Source of the DNA: Scleromitrula shiraiana
Taxonomy: Eukaryota; Ascomycota; Leotiomycetes; Helotiales; Sclerotiniaceae
DNA length: 64,000 nucleotides
Assembly (NCBI GenBank): GCA_028455995.1
Contig: JABELC010000012.1
Location: forward strand, 434,001-498,000
Direction: 5' to 3'
The notes under the pieces are model-generated. The model did no database searches, had not been told where the DNA came from, and was given only the letters and a program-made list of their open reading frames with translations. The position numbers were made by a program, and so were the translations under genes. Of this stretch, positions 36,558 to 48,125 are shown in pieces (the stretch's first letter is position 1; every line of letters starts with the position of its first letter).

Positions 36558-37905
36558 CTATTCGTTAACATGTACCGAGTAACTAAACAGCTTGAATATT
36601 CCCGGGACACCTCCTCTCTGAAAATATCCCGATGCTTCTTCGTATCGTTTGCTCACTTTGTGCAGTTTTCTCTTGTTCTTAGTCCCGTATTCATTGATTA
36701 TATCCTCGCCTTTGAAAACATAATTCATAAATGTGTACACGGAGCCTAAACCTCTGTCCGCCGCCATCTGATCGATAGTCTTCAGGTTCACAAAGTCTCG
36801 TGGCGTGTTGATGGTTGTATTATCATCGCCCTTGTTTGCTCATGAAATATAAATTAATACTATTATTAAAAAGCCATCGGTAGACTTGGAACCTGGTGAA
36901 TTTTCTCCCAGAGCAGAAGATGCCGATGGCAATTTCTTGGTGATAGGCTGCAATGTTAGAGCGTAGGGTATGCCCGGAACGGCTTTGACTGGATCTAGAG
37001 TGGAATTAAGTTCCTTAACTATATCTTGCATAAGGTCGAAGTCAGATTTTATTGTTGTAGTCATGTACAGTAACCTAGTAAAGTTCGCGACAGAAATATA
37101 TAATATAGATAAGATAGTGTAAGTATGCTTACCGCTGAGATGGCTGTGCTTGTGGAGTCTGCTCATCGGCAAAGCTCTTGGGAGTGCCTAGTCGGAGCGA
37201 TGAAAAATTATCCAGTCTGGGCTGCATGCTGACGAAGGGCTGCAGCACAGGCGGATTCTGCTCAGGCTTGGTGTAAAACACTGTGTTTAGACACAGCATC
37301 ATGCTCCCAAAGAGACCGGAATATCCAATGCTAACAAGTACATTGGTATGCTCATCAGGCTCCTCCGACAGTTTATGGAGGGCCTCTAGCTGACTGGGGA
37401 AGCTGACATCGGGAGAATAGACACTGCCACCCCGCATTTCTCCCGGCTCGAAAACAGTCATATGGAATTGAGTGATTATACTAGTACCGAAGTTATTGGA
37501 TCCACCTTTCAGTGCGACGAAGAGATCTGAGTTCTCGGAAGCATTTGCATTGATAATATCTCCAGTGGAGAGAACAACTTCATAGTTGACGACACTATCG
37601 CAGATAAGATAACTCCCATGCGCGAGGAGAACAAAGAGAATCCGCTTACGATGATACCAAAGTTTGAATAATACTGAATGTGATGACATGCGGCCTACCT
37701 TCAAGTGGAAGTCCACCAATACCCCCATTGCCAGCTCTGCTACCAGAAATTGATAGGCCCAGGGGATCCAGAGCTCCATACACACTGCTCCAGTTTTCAC
37801 CCGCACCGATCTTTACTACCGTCCGATCAGCAACTACTGCGACGCCAGTGAGATTCACCAAATCAATGGTAATTCCTTGATTACTATTGGCAACTCTAGC
37901 AACAA
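36558..37905 (-). pseudogene. FAD-linked oxidoreductase (berberine-bridge-enzyme-like), broken
   Basis: The frames give the PCMH FAD-binding part (NSNQGITIDLVNL, KIGAGENWSSVYGAL, GNGGIGGLPLEG, CDSVVNYEVVL, FVALKGGSNNFG). The substrate domain follows (FADEQTPQAQ, PVKAVPGIPYALTLQP) and the BBE-type C-terminus (GSVYTFMNYVFKGEDII, LHKVSKRY, FQRGGVPGIFKLF). Remnant introns sit near 37660 and 37070-37133. Breaks: a short insertion shifts the frame near 37600, and a TGA near 36843 replaces the Trp expected in ISWANKGDD. The first 60-80 residues, including any signal peptide and the His-FAD site, are missing where the P450 relic begins. Intact members oxidise alcohols or form rings in secondary metabolism. 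Confidence 0.82.
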
Positions 37906-37918
37906 CGTTTCACACAAA

Positions 37919-38269
37919 TGGACAATGTGGGGAAATACAAGAATGGCATGGTAAGTTTTTATCTCATCTATTCCTCGCATAATACATGTTGTATTTTATT
38001 GACTGACTGGTTTTATCTACAGCCCAGCAAGATTTTATGCTTCATTTGTCATCAAGCTTATCTTGGCTCATGTTATGACAAACTACGATGTTGAGGCGCC
38101 GGAAAAGAAAGCACTTCAGCCATTCAATTGGCGTGAGAGAAAATGCAAAGGTTTTTCTCAAGCCTCGCCAGACCACCCGAGATTTGATAAGACACACATA
38201 AACAAACAGCTTTTGTACATCCTTTATTTGAGGAAGAAAGAAGGCGGAAGAATGATTTTGGAGCGATGA
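37919..38269 (+). pseudogene. C-terminal relic of a cytochrome P450
   Basis: A first piece reads WTMWGNTRMA, then an intron (donor GTAAGT near 37951, acceptor near 38019), then PARFYASFVIKLILAHVMTN and YDVEAP. This is the end of a fungal P450: the heme Cys loop (RMACPxRF), the L helix and the final beta strand. The Cys codon lies at the splice junction and cannot be confirmed. Nothing upstream matches the rest of a P450; the sequence there belongs to the oppositely oriented oxidoreductase relic, so a rearrangement joined the two. The end of the frame is non-conserved. Confidence 0.65.
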
Positions 38270-38721
38270 GAAGATGCAACTGTTCTAGGAATGTTATCCA
38301 TTTCATTTAGATGAGAGGGAAAGTAGCGATAATATAATATAGAAATATGTAGATCTATACACTCTTTATATATAGCAATCAAAGTATGCACAAGAGGCTC
38401 TTCTAAATAACACCGCCGCTACTACATATTCATCGAGCTTGATGATACGTGAATGAATAGGAATCGAGACTCAGTATTATATATCATCTTGACTTTTGAG
38501 TGAAGAAGAAGTGGATTTGATGAGATTAAAATAAGAAAATTGTAGTGAATATAAAATGAATGTAAGATGATTGGAACAAGATGATCATGACACGATGATT
38601 CATCAAATTTTGGTAGATCAAGAGAAGTAATGAGTAAATGCCTCTAGCTAAATGCATTTCGAGGTGAGAGTGGTGGGCTAGGTATATAAATTTGAGTATC
38701 TTCCTATACATGACATGACTA
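38270..38721. other. Intergenic, no gene seen
   Basis: AT-leaning sequence leading into the fold-back element. No coding features. Confidence 0.5.
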
Positions 38722-39699
38722 CTTGGTTAAATTAAAATTGAAGCATGCGCAAATTACCGAAAAACCCTCAAAATCGATGATTTTATATAAATCATCTCTT
38801 GCACCAACATAAATAAATCGATTAATTATTTATAAAATTATTTAAAATTTTAAATTTGAATTATTTTTATATTAAAATATTTATCATTAAAATTTGATGG
38901 TTAAATAATCATTTTAAAATTTATAATATTTAATTAAATATAAAGTAAAAATCATATAAAAATACGATATTTTTAATTTAATTTAAATTAAATAAATTAT
39001 TATATTAAAAAATAATAAAAATATATATAAATATATAAAAAACAGATTTTTATTTGATATAAATATTATATATATTAAAAATATATAAAAAATATAATAT
39101 AATAAAATTAAAAAGAGTATATATAGTATTTATAAATATTAAGCATCATCATAACTTCGATTTTTAAAAATTATTAAAATCATTTTAAATTTTTATATAT
39201 AATAATTTATATCTTTATAATTATTATATTAAAATATTATTTAATATAATTTTGATTTGAATAAATTATTAAGATTTTTAAAAATTTTAAAAAATTAAAA
39301 ATACTTTTAAAATTTCAATTTTTCAAAACTATTATATTATATTTTAATATATAATATTTATATTAAATAAAAGCTTTTTTTTCTATATATTCATATATAT
39401 CTTTATTATTTCCTAATATAGTAATTTACTCAATTTAAATTAAATTAAAAATATTGTATTTTTATATGATTTTTATTTTATATTTAATTAAATATTATAA
39501 ATTTTAAAATGATTATTTAATCTTCAAATTTTAATAAAAAATATTTTAATATAAAAATAATTCAAACTTAAAATTTTAAATGATTCTATAAATAATTGAT
39601 CGATTTATTTACATCAATGTAAAAGGTGTTTTATATAAAATCGTCGATTTTGAGGCGATTCGCTTATTTTGCGCGTGCTTCAATTTTAATTTAACCGAG
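38722..39699. mobile_element. AT-rich fold-back element with about 270-bp inverted repeats
   Basis: The left end CTTGGTTAAATTAAAATTGA is mirrored by the right end ending TTTAATTTAACCGAG. The inverted similarity runs inward about 270 bp on each side through CCTCAAAATCGA-GATTTTATATAAA, TCGATTAATTATTTATAAA-like and ATCATATAAAAATAC blocks. Both ends are flanked by TA. The whole 978 bp is almost only A and T except in the outer 70 bases, which argues for RIP. There is no coding capacity. TA flanks suggest Tc1/mariner mobilisation. The termini differ from those at 7274 and 34120, so this is a third family. Confidence 0.8.
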
Positions 39700-40480
39700 T
39701 AAGAATGTATAAAAAGCAATGTCCATCATGGAATCCACGGAGAGGGAGAAGTTTGGTTGCAGGCTTTCAACTTCCGTGCTAGTTTGAGTTTCGACATCGC
39801 TGAGGAATTGAATGGCCATCGAATTGTTCTCAAGATTACAACTGAATCGAAGAGAGACGAAGATACGATCGAATCCGTTTTTTTGTCGTCCTAAACTTAC
39901 TGCAATGCGTTTCGCTCGTCGGAATCTATGAAAAGGACTGAAAACTCGTGTTGGTGGAGTGTTTCTGGATAGTCGGGCTCACCCAGTGTTTGGATCGATA
40001 GCGTCAGCAGAAACACAGTGTTTTATCTATGTTACCAGATTGGCAATTCCCAGATATTGAGATGTCATCGTCAGATTTTCATCTCTTTTCCCCCCCTTAC
40101 TTCGTAGTCGCATCGTAATCCCTGACGTTGATAATCTCGCTCACAATTTATCCGAACCCCATGTTCATCTTTCCCCGCAATTTTACCGGCCCGCGACCGG
40201 ATGCACCGTCTTGTGTGCTTAAATGAGCACCCTGCATAAAATTTCATCACCGATTTTTTTACAAGTTGCGGTAATTCTAGAAACTCTGTCGCCCGCAGGT
40301 AACTTCGGACGAATAGCTTAAGTGAGCTGTGTACCCCATCCTTGACTGACAGCTCAAGATGCTTGAGGTATACCCCGCATGTAAGATGAGGGGAAATTTT
40401 CGTCTTATATAGATGTTGGGGGCAACTTGTGTATTGAATGAAGTATGGGTTAGGAATTCTTCCTCTTCAAAGGTATAATC
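39700..40480. promoter_or_regulatory. Upstream region of the GH1 beta-glucosidase
   Basis: Immediately upstream of the gene is a TATA-like TTATATAG at about 40404-40411 and, just before it, CCCCGC and GAGGGG hexamers near 40373 and 40388 that fit the fungal carbon-repressor (CreA) consensus SYGGRG or its complement. Binding is inferred from motif only. No other gene is seen in this stretch. Confidence 0.35.
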
Positions 40481-42887
40481 ATGAAGCTTTTCATTTGGTT
40501 ATCAATCTGTGAGACCGTCTTATCTGCTGTAGCAGTTTGTGACTCGAGTTCTGGTGAAACATCATGCGGAACGATATGTTGTGCCAGCTACCAATATTGT
40601 GAATCTGGCGAACAATGTCAAGCAAGAAATTCAACAGCGATGACACCTACATCTACGGTGGAAAACCCAGAGGCATTTTCAACGAGTATTACTTTTAATG
40701 TTCAGCGTAAGGCTTTCTAGTGTTTACTGAAGTTATCAAAATTACCTACACAATGATAATTGACACCGGCCCGATGTATTTTCATTTCCCCTCTGCAATA
40801 ATTATCTACCTAACGTATCTCAAAACTGACTCATGACGCTTCCAGAACTATGGGATCTATTTATCGGCCCAGTAGAGACTGCGTCAATTACTACAACCGT
40901 CTCAGCCACTCCTATCCCAACTTCCGAACTCATTCCCCCACCACCACTCTACTACCCTTCCTTCCCAATCGGTGCTCAAGTACCTTTAGCTCAAAAGAAT
41001 GAATCTTGGAAGTTTCCTTCCGGATTTTGGTGGGGTGTAGCATCTGCAGCATATCAAATCGAAGGAGCTGTTGCGGATGAAGGTAGAGGTCCTAGTGTTT
41101 GGGACGTCTTTACCCATAATTCTGCTGCGAAGTCAACTTTGTTTAATGATACGGGTGATGTGGGAGATAATCAATATTATTTATATAAACAAGGTTTGTT
41201 TTCTGGTTGATTCGCTGGGATTTAGTTTCTTGAGAATGTCGCTGATAAACATAGATATTGCAAGAATCGCAGCTTTAGGTGTTCCATATTATTCATTCTC
41301 CATATCTTGGTCCAGAATATTTCCATTTGGTAGGGGTCCAGTTAATGAGCTTGCGTTACAGCATTATGAGGATCTAATCGATACTTGTATTGAATATGGT
41401 GTTGAACCCGTTGTTACGTTATTCCATGTGAGTTCAAATCTCTTACGCTTTTCATTCATCCACTAACATTCAATTCTAGTGGGATCTACCTCTATTTCTC
41501 CAGAACACATACGGCGGATGGCTCTCTCCAAACATCGTTGAAGATTTCGTTGCCTACGCAAAAATAGTATTTTCTCGCTATGGCAACAAAGTACCCCACT
41601 GGTTCACAATGAACGAACCCATAGTATTCTGTTCCGAATATCCCTACCCATCCAACTACTTTACCGCCGTTACTATCCCACCCAAACAACAACCATATTA
41701 CTGTGGCCACCACGCTTTACTTGCTCACGCAGAATCATATCATCTTTTCAAATCTCTCGGACTCAATGGGACCATAAGTTTCAAAAACAATGGTGGTTTC
41801 AAAATCCCATTGACAAATTCATCAGCTGACGCTGAAGCTGTACAAAGAGCATGGGATTTCAATGAGGGATGGTTTGCAAATCCAGTTTATATAAATGGAG
41901 ATTATCCATCCCATCTGAAAGACTATCTTGATACCATTCCACTCACTTTTAATAATACTCAAAAAGCTCTTATCAACGGAACGTCGGATCTTTTCGCTCA
42001 TGATGCATACACCTCATCTTATTACATGGCTCCTGATACCGGAACTGATGCATGTACATCTAATTCATCCCATCCATTGTTTCCAGGCTGTTTCAATACA
42101 ACGAATGTTGGAACTAATGGATGGTTGATTGGGGCTGCTTCTGACCCATTGGCTAGTTGGCTGCATAACGCTGTGGATTGGGTACCTGCGTTTTTGAAAT
42201 ACATTCAGGACACTTGGCCTAGTAGAAGAGGCATTGCTGTTACTGAATTTGGGTTCGTATTTTGCTCCACTTTTTATCTTTCTATACTTCCCTGCCTAAA
42301 ATTTTATGTTGTCGTCTGGTCCTCGTCATGTCATGGTGATCAGTCAAAACACAACCCTTGTTCATTTTCTAACACACAACAGGTTTGCGGATCCGTTTGA
42401 ATTTCAAAAGACTCTCCTCTCCGACATCCGAACTGATACAAGTAGAACACTGTATTACAAACAATATATGGAAGCTATACTATTGGCCATCAGCGAAGGA
42501 GTTAATGTAGTTGGCTGTTTAGCTTGGAGTATTATGGATAACTTAGAATGGGCTGATGGTGAGTATTTCTATCCTTATTTGAATCCCGTTTTCTCTACAG
42601 GGAAGAATTGTGCTTGCTTTATATGGCGCTGTCTCCGCCAGTTAGCGGATGAAAGATTCACGGAATGTTGCCAAAAAAACCCACAAAGATTACGTCACAA
42701 ACGCACAGAATTCACTAATTGATAATTTCAATAATAATCTCTAACCACAGGTTTCCACGCGAAATTTGGAATGCAATATGTCAACTTCACTACGGGCGAG
42801 CGATACTATAAGGCAAGCTTCTTCGAATACGTTAATGCGTTTAAGTTGTATGCAGAGGATCCGGTTGTTCCTGTTTATGTTCAATAG
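40481..42887 (+). CDS. Secreted GH1 beta-glucosidase with Cys-rich N-terminus
   Basis: Six exons, with introns at 40707-40845, 41194-41254, 41428-41479, 42253-42382 and 42559-42750, give about 610 residues with no internal stop. A short hydrophobic signal (MKLFIWLSICETVLSAVA) is followed by a small six-Cys module (residues about 20-46, with CGTICC), then a Thr/Pro linker. The GH1 barrel begins at FPSGFWWGVASAAYQIEGA. Acid/base Glu295 lies in TMNEP and nucleophile Glu505 in VTEFG, where the textbook motif is TENG. SIMDNLEW near the end supplies aglycone-binding residues. Many Asn-x-Ser/Thr sites fit secretion. It should release glucose from cello-oligosaccharides or plant glucosides outside the cell. 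It is an intact gene in a decayed neighbourhood. Confidence 0.92.
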
Positions 42888-44421
42888 ATGTGTTTATGTG
42901 GAAGATGAGGATGGGATGAAAGATATCATATGGGGGATAATTTTGGAAAATGATATGCAGAAAGAAATAAGGATGGTTCTATATTGGGGAGAAGACTATG
43001 AGGTGGATGGATACAATCTAGTAAATGTTATATATCAGACCATATGATAGGACATATTGATTTGATAGTCAGATCACAACCCTACTATAAATATGTGCGC
43101 CTATGATAAAAAGTTAATATCCCTATAGCACAATACCCAAACTTGATACGATAAGGTAAGGAAATTGGAAAGAAGGTCTGTATCTGATGGTGAAGTGCTC
43201 ATTAGGGTTTGCTTGGAACAACCCAAAGTATGAAGCAATTATGTAGCGATATTTGAGCCTATAGATTTCATATTTCATATTACCTCGTCATCGCTCATTC
43301 TGTTTACTCGACAAACGAATTTTGTTGTCAAAAGTTCTACGGGTTCATCTGAGCAGAACTTATATAATCTTGATGGTACCTTCAATCTGGTATTGACTTG
43401 ATAGATATACAACCTTACAGCAGCAGACGTGGTGCATAGCGGGTCTCCATTGTAAATACTGATGTCTTTTGAAGTTCTGATATCGAAAGCTATCAAGTGT
43501 GTTTATATACCCCTCCAACCATTCAGGCTAAGTCTCAAAACTTTTCATGATTCCAAAATTCTAATACAGCCTCGCAGCGTAATGGGATTGTAGTGGACAC
43601 AGACCCATCAGAGTTTATTTCTTCAAGATTATTCACAACAATCGTTGGGCTATTTATTCTTGAAACCCGAGTCCGGGATATAAAAATGCACTACTATTTC
43701 TATGATTTTATCAGCATCAAACGAGGAGAGACGGAACGCCAAGTGAGACAAATGCAATACAAACCTGCTGCCGAGTCAAAAGAGGGATACATCTATCTGT
43801 CTACTAAGGTAGTTTCAAGCAAAAAGTAGAAAGAGTATTTGGTTTTGGCTTGGTATGTATATTTTCGCTGTTGTTATAGATTTCGTCGTCAACGTTTTTG
43901 CATATCATCCATAACTGTTCTTGTGAATTGGAGGGAGAGAAATGAAATGAAATTGATTCATTTGATAACACTCGTTTGAGTGTTCTTCAAATTAAGAATT
44001 CGAAATGATAGTGTGGATTTTGATCACTCGAACGAAGGGTTTAATCGTGACAGAGTATTGACTTGATGCTCTAGATGTTACTTCTATCCGGTACATGAGT
44101 TCTGCTATAATCTCGCACCATTCTAGAACTTGCTTGTGTCATTAGTAATTTACTTGCGTTGCAATATGTTGTGGATACTTTGCAAAGAATTTAATATTGG
44201 GAGGATATTTATAGCTCTATAGACTGTATGGAGATGTCAATGATGTTGGGCATTTCGTAAGGAAAGAATTCACTGTAAGATGTGGGGATCAAGGAACATA
44301 AATCTAACTCAGAGTTATTAGTTGAGAATTAAAGTTGAATGAATACTATATTTTTGGATCCAGGATTTTTACATGTCATCCTAAACTATATCTACATCTA
44401 CCTCATCTCATCTAACACCAA
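42888..44421. other. Intergenic, no gene seen
   Basis: About 1.5 kb between the beta-glucosidase and the aldolase relic. Frames at 43275-43496 (minus) and 43593-43829 (plus) show no known motif and are not called. Confidence 0.5.
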
Positions 44422-45442
44422 TCATGATGATTCAAGTCTCTCCTTCAAAGCCTCAATCTGAGGTCTCTGGTCCAAGAAACCCTTAGCCTCCACCAACTTC
44501 ATCATCTCCCCCATCAAAGCAATAACATCACCTGCACAAACCACCAAACTTCTACCCTTAGCCGTACTAATCATCTCCTCCTTGGTCTTACCCATTCCAA
44601 ATCTACTAATTGGATTATTATGTTTAACCATCGTACTCTCAAACAAATTAACCGCCTCCAACCATTCCGGTTCCGTACCATGGTTACCAGGCAGCCCCAT
44701 ACTAACTCTCGCATCCAAAGTACCAATTCATACCGAATTGATATATTCTCCACACTCGCTCAAGATAGCGTCAAAATCTTGAATAACCTGGAGAGTTTCC
44801 ACCTGAATTATGATGGCAGCGGTGTTGTTGAGATTCTCCCAGATGGTGAGGGAAGGGCCGACTCCAGTGTCGGCTAGATATGGTAGGTAGCGCATGGGTG
44901 GTGCGGAGCGAGTTTCATTTCTTTTGGCGCCGAATTTCGCGGCTGATAAAATGTGGCGTGCCTCTTCTACGGTCTCAACTTGAGGTACCATGATGAAGGC
45001 ACCAGTGTCGAGCGCCCATCCGATATGGGCATGTTCGTGACTAGGAATTCTATGGCTTGTTTTAGGATGCTGTTGTGTTGAATGGGTTAAATGCCATATT
45101 TTTTCCTTCACCGAGGAATTGAATATCATGAATCATCTGTTGTTAGCATTGCTATTCTTCATCTAGACGGGGCATGTAAAGCCTTACCTGTGACATAGTT
45201 TCGACTCCCATAGCAGAACGTTCCCAATCAACGCAAGCGAAGTCGAATCCAAATTGAGCCACATATTTAGACATGGCAGGGGCAGCAACACCACAGAAGA
45301 ATCCCGTTCGAGGTGGGATCTTTCCCTCATGGGCAACTCTGATGGCATCACGTGATCAATGTGGTTGAAGGGGTGATGGTGCTCTATATGCTTGCATGCC
45401 TTGAGGCTTGGGACCTTCGGGGGTTTTGACGAGTCCGTTCAT
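44422..45442 (-). pseudogene. Broken HpcH/HpaI (2-keto-3-deoxy sugar acid) aldolase
   Basis: The frames give GFFCGVAAPAMSKYVAQFG, FACVDWERSAMGVETMSQ, an intron near 45130-45190, MIHDIQFLGEGKNM, HEHAHIGWALDTGAFIMVPQ, VETVEEARHILSAAKFG, then LDARVSMGLPGN. This is the class II metal-dependent aldolase family. Three faults are visible. TGA near 45357 sits where an Arg codon (CGA) is expected in LQPHxxRDAI. A frameshift lies near 45070 before HEHAHIGWALD. TGA near 44730 replaces Trp in SVWIGTLDARV. Two of the three are transition mutations. The intact enzyme would split hydroxy-keto acids to pyruvate and an aldehyde in the cytosol. Confidence 0.85.
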
Positions 45443-46289
45443 AATCAATGATGGATATGATGATGTATATAGTAGCTCGAGTGTTGAGAATAATAGAGTG
45501 GTTTGGTGGAAGGGGATCAGGAAATAGTGTGGTATATCTGTTCTGCCCAGTTCGCTAATTCGACCGATTCGTCAATTGTAGCGCATTTTATAGGGTATTA
45601 GTATTTAATAAATAACTATTTATTAAATATTCTTTATAATTATAAGCTTAAAATTAAACCTGGCTTCAAGTTGTTAGGTACAAGCTTTGACTGCTGGAAC
45701 CCCTCAAACCCACCTTTGGAACCAAAATCATACAAACATTAAGAAGGCACTTGCAAACTATGACATTGACTCTAGACATATTCTATTTCACCACCTGGAA
45801 AATAATAAGTATATATCGTCAAAATTATGTTGATCATGCTTCAATCACTTTTTACCAGATATTTCTTTCATTGCTAAGATCCGGATATTTAAAAGTTGCG
45901 ACAACAATCAACATAAAATGATGATAAACGCAAAAAGAAGCAAGATGACAAGGAAATAGACGAAAATAGACTTATGCTTCTTCGTGGTTCTGTGCAGCGA
46001 TCTGCGATATTGGATTTTGCAATATTGGCATGGTCCCAACCTGAGATCCACTTAGCAGCATTACCCGGTTGATTGCCAAATATTCACGGACCTCAAAGTC
46101 AAGAAGAAAAATAAAGCGATGGATACAATTCAGCTTTCTAGTGAATGGCTGCGACGAGTAGCCATTATGCAGTATATCGTTACCTGCAATAATCGAGGCA
46201 TTATTATATATACCCCAAGAAGATAAGATATGAACCCTTTTCGGCACAAGTATTGGCTATCCTATCCCCAACATTTACAACAAATTAAT
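45443..46289. other. Intergenic with short AT-rich patch
   Basis: Contains an AT-only patch at about 45590-45650 with TATTTAATAAATA-type palindromes, perhaps a small decayed repeat. A 91-codon minus frame at 45972-46247 just downstream of the next gene has no domain and is not called. Confidence 0.45.
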
Positions 46290-47711
46290 CTACCAAGTAG
46301 TTTGCAAGTGCGTCCATTCCTTGGATGATAAGCCCAAATCAGCAAAGATTGGGTCATCTTCCTTCAGCGCTTCCACGCGGTCATGATCCTAAAGCTCGTC
46401 AGCAACTTCACTTTACCACTAGGCGTTCGAACAAGATGATAGCCAGGATAATCATTACCTCTTTCTCCAATCTCTTCATCTCTTCCTCGGGGTTTTCTGT
46501 GCTATCATCCTTCGCATCTTTATTTTGTTCCTCGACCGCTCCACCGAACTCGCCTATTCCTTCCCCAATAATCAACATTTGTGTACCTTCATAGTTCAAG
46601 TGCTCAGGCTCCAGAGGAAGCCATCTTAATCCCCTAAATTTGCTTTGTAATTCCTTGGGATATTTCGCTGGATTATCCAGTGTGGCATTTGCGGGGCCGG
46701 GTGCCTCGGGATTCTTAACTGAACATACAAATGATCCTTTTTGGTTGATGCCGAGTTCTTTTTCTACTTCAGAGAGCTCGGTTGGAATGGTAATTTGATA
46801 TGCTAAGTGGGATTCTCGGCCTGTGCTGGTTATGGCATAGACACCTTCGGCGATGGGAGTAGTGGGTTGGGTTTGTGAGGTCCTTTGATCAAATCATATG
46901 AGTTAGCTTCTACTGGAATCCGTTACAGGATATTTAGATGATGGAAAACATACCCAGCAGTTTTAGTAGAGTATTCATCACCACTCAAGACTTCCCTCAA
47001 TTCTTTCAACCCGGCACCAGCTTTATCCACAAAAACCAGGAACTTGTCATTTGTGCTCTTGGGCCACATCTTCTTTGGCAAAGCCAACAATCTCGCATCT
47101 CCTCTATCCTCTAATGGACCAGAACCAATCTTTGCGTCAAGAGGAAGAGGACGAAGCACGAAATAACTTCGTGCAACATCTTCGATACCCTGAGGTGAGG
47201 TAATGTTTACTCGTGGGCGGAAGAAGAAATAAATTATTCCTTTTTCGAGAATAGATGAGGGCATTGAGGCGGATCGAATAGAATCTGAGGTGACTGATTT
47301 GTTGTTCTCGGAAGTTGAAGTGATCTGGGTGTTTTGCTCTTCTTTTGTAGACTCTTTAACTTCGGAGACATCGGCTTTGACTTCTGAGAATGCATTATTT
47401 TCATCTTTTTGGGTCGTTCCGTGAGCGGATTTATGTTCCAATTCTTCTTTGTCTACAGATTCATCTCCGTTACCATTCGAGTTCTCCACGGTTTCTCCAC
47501 CTTTGCCTTCAACTTTTCTCTTCTTTCGAGAGTTCTCTTCATGGGGAGTAACATCGGAAGTTTCATTGATGTTGCCGTTCTTAGTGAAATTGTCCAAACT
47601 CGTTTGAACCGTCTTGTCCTCCACTCCATTGACATTCTTCGCAGATTGTAGTGTTCCAGCCATAATCTCAATCTGTTTGCCTATTGTCGATATCGAAGAG
47701 CTTCTACTCAA
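46290..47711 (-). CDS. Acidic nuclear-type protein of the fungal family often labelled 'BTB domain transcription factor'
   Basis: Three exons (47711-46954, 46882-46459, 46388-46290) give about 426 residues. The first 150 are low-complexity Asn/Glu/Lys/Ser with a basic RKKRKVEG that could be a nuclear localisation signal. The conserved domain starts at KGIIYFFFRPRVNI, then SYFVLRPLPLDAKI, RLLALPKKMWP, EGVYAITSTGRESHLAYQ and FVCSVKNPEAPGPANATL. The end is Glu/Lys rich, with a last exon DHDRVEALKEDDPIFADLGL. No actual BTB fold or DNA-binding motif is visible; the family name I recall is a database label, so the role is open. The start could be the internal Met at 47663 (MAGTLQS). Introns carry normal GTATGT and GTAATG donors. 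Confidence 0.8.
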
Positions 47712-48125
47712 TGTTTCTTTGTAACTTTGGTTTTCTGAAATGGCGATGATAGAGAGTTGTTATTTATTCGATTATTCTTCTTGGACGGAAATGGTGGCAA
47801 AATACGTGAAGTTTTCTTTTTCGAGGAAGAGGAAAGTTGACGCGTTTGTACTAATGAGGGGGGGACGCGCCTCATTTTTATCGATAATGACGTATTGATT
47901 TTTATCTCGGTGGAAGGAAGTTATATTTATATTTACACCAAAGTAAATATAAACGCATCACAGGCAACGACGTGCTTTTTTATAAGTAGAAATGGGAAGA
48001 GAGGCAAAATGTCTACTGAAAGATTGAATGTTATAAGAAAATAAATGTTGTCGGCGTGCCTTTCAAATTATCGACACGAAAACCCGTGACTTCCTCTTTG
48101 AGGAAAACTATGCCAACCCTATTAT
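47712..48125. other. Intergenic, promoter of the preceding gene
   Basis: Upstream region of the gene ending at 47711. No further feature seen. Confidence 0.5.

Noticed and set aside
45590..45650. AT-only patch as another inverted-repeat element
   Set aside because: Too short and without matching ends; only noted in the intergenic entry.
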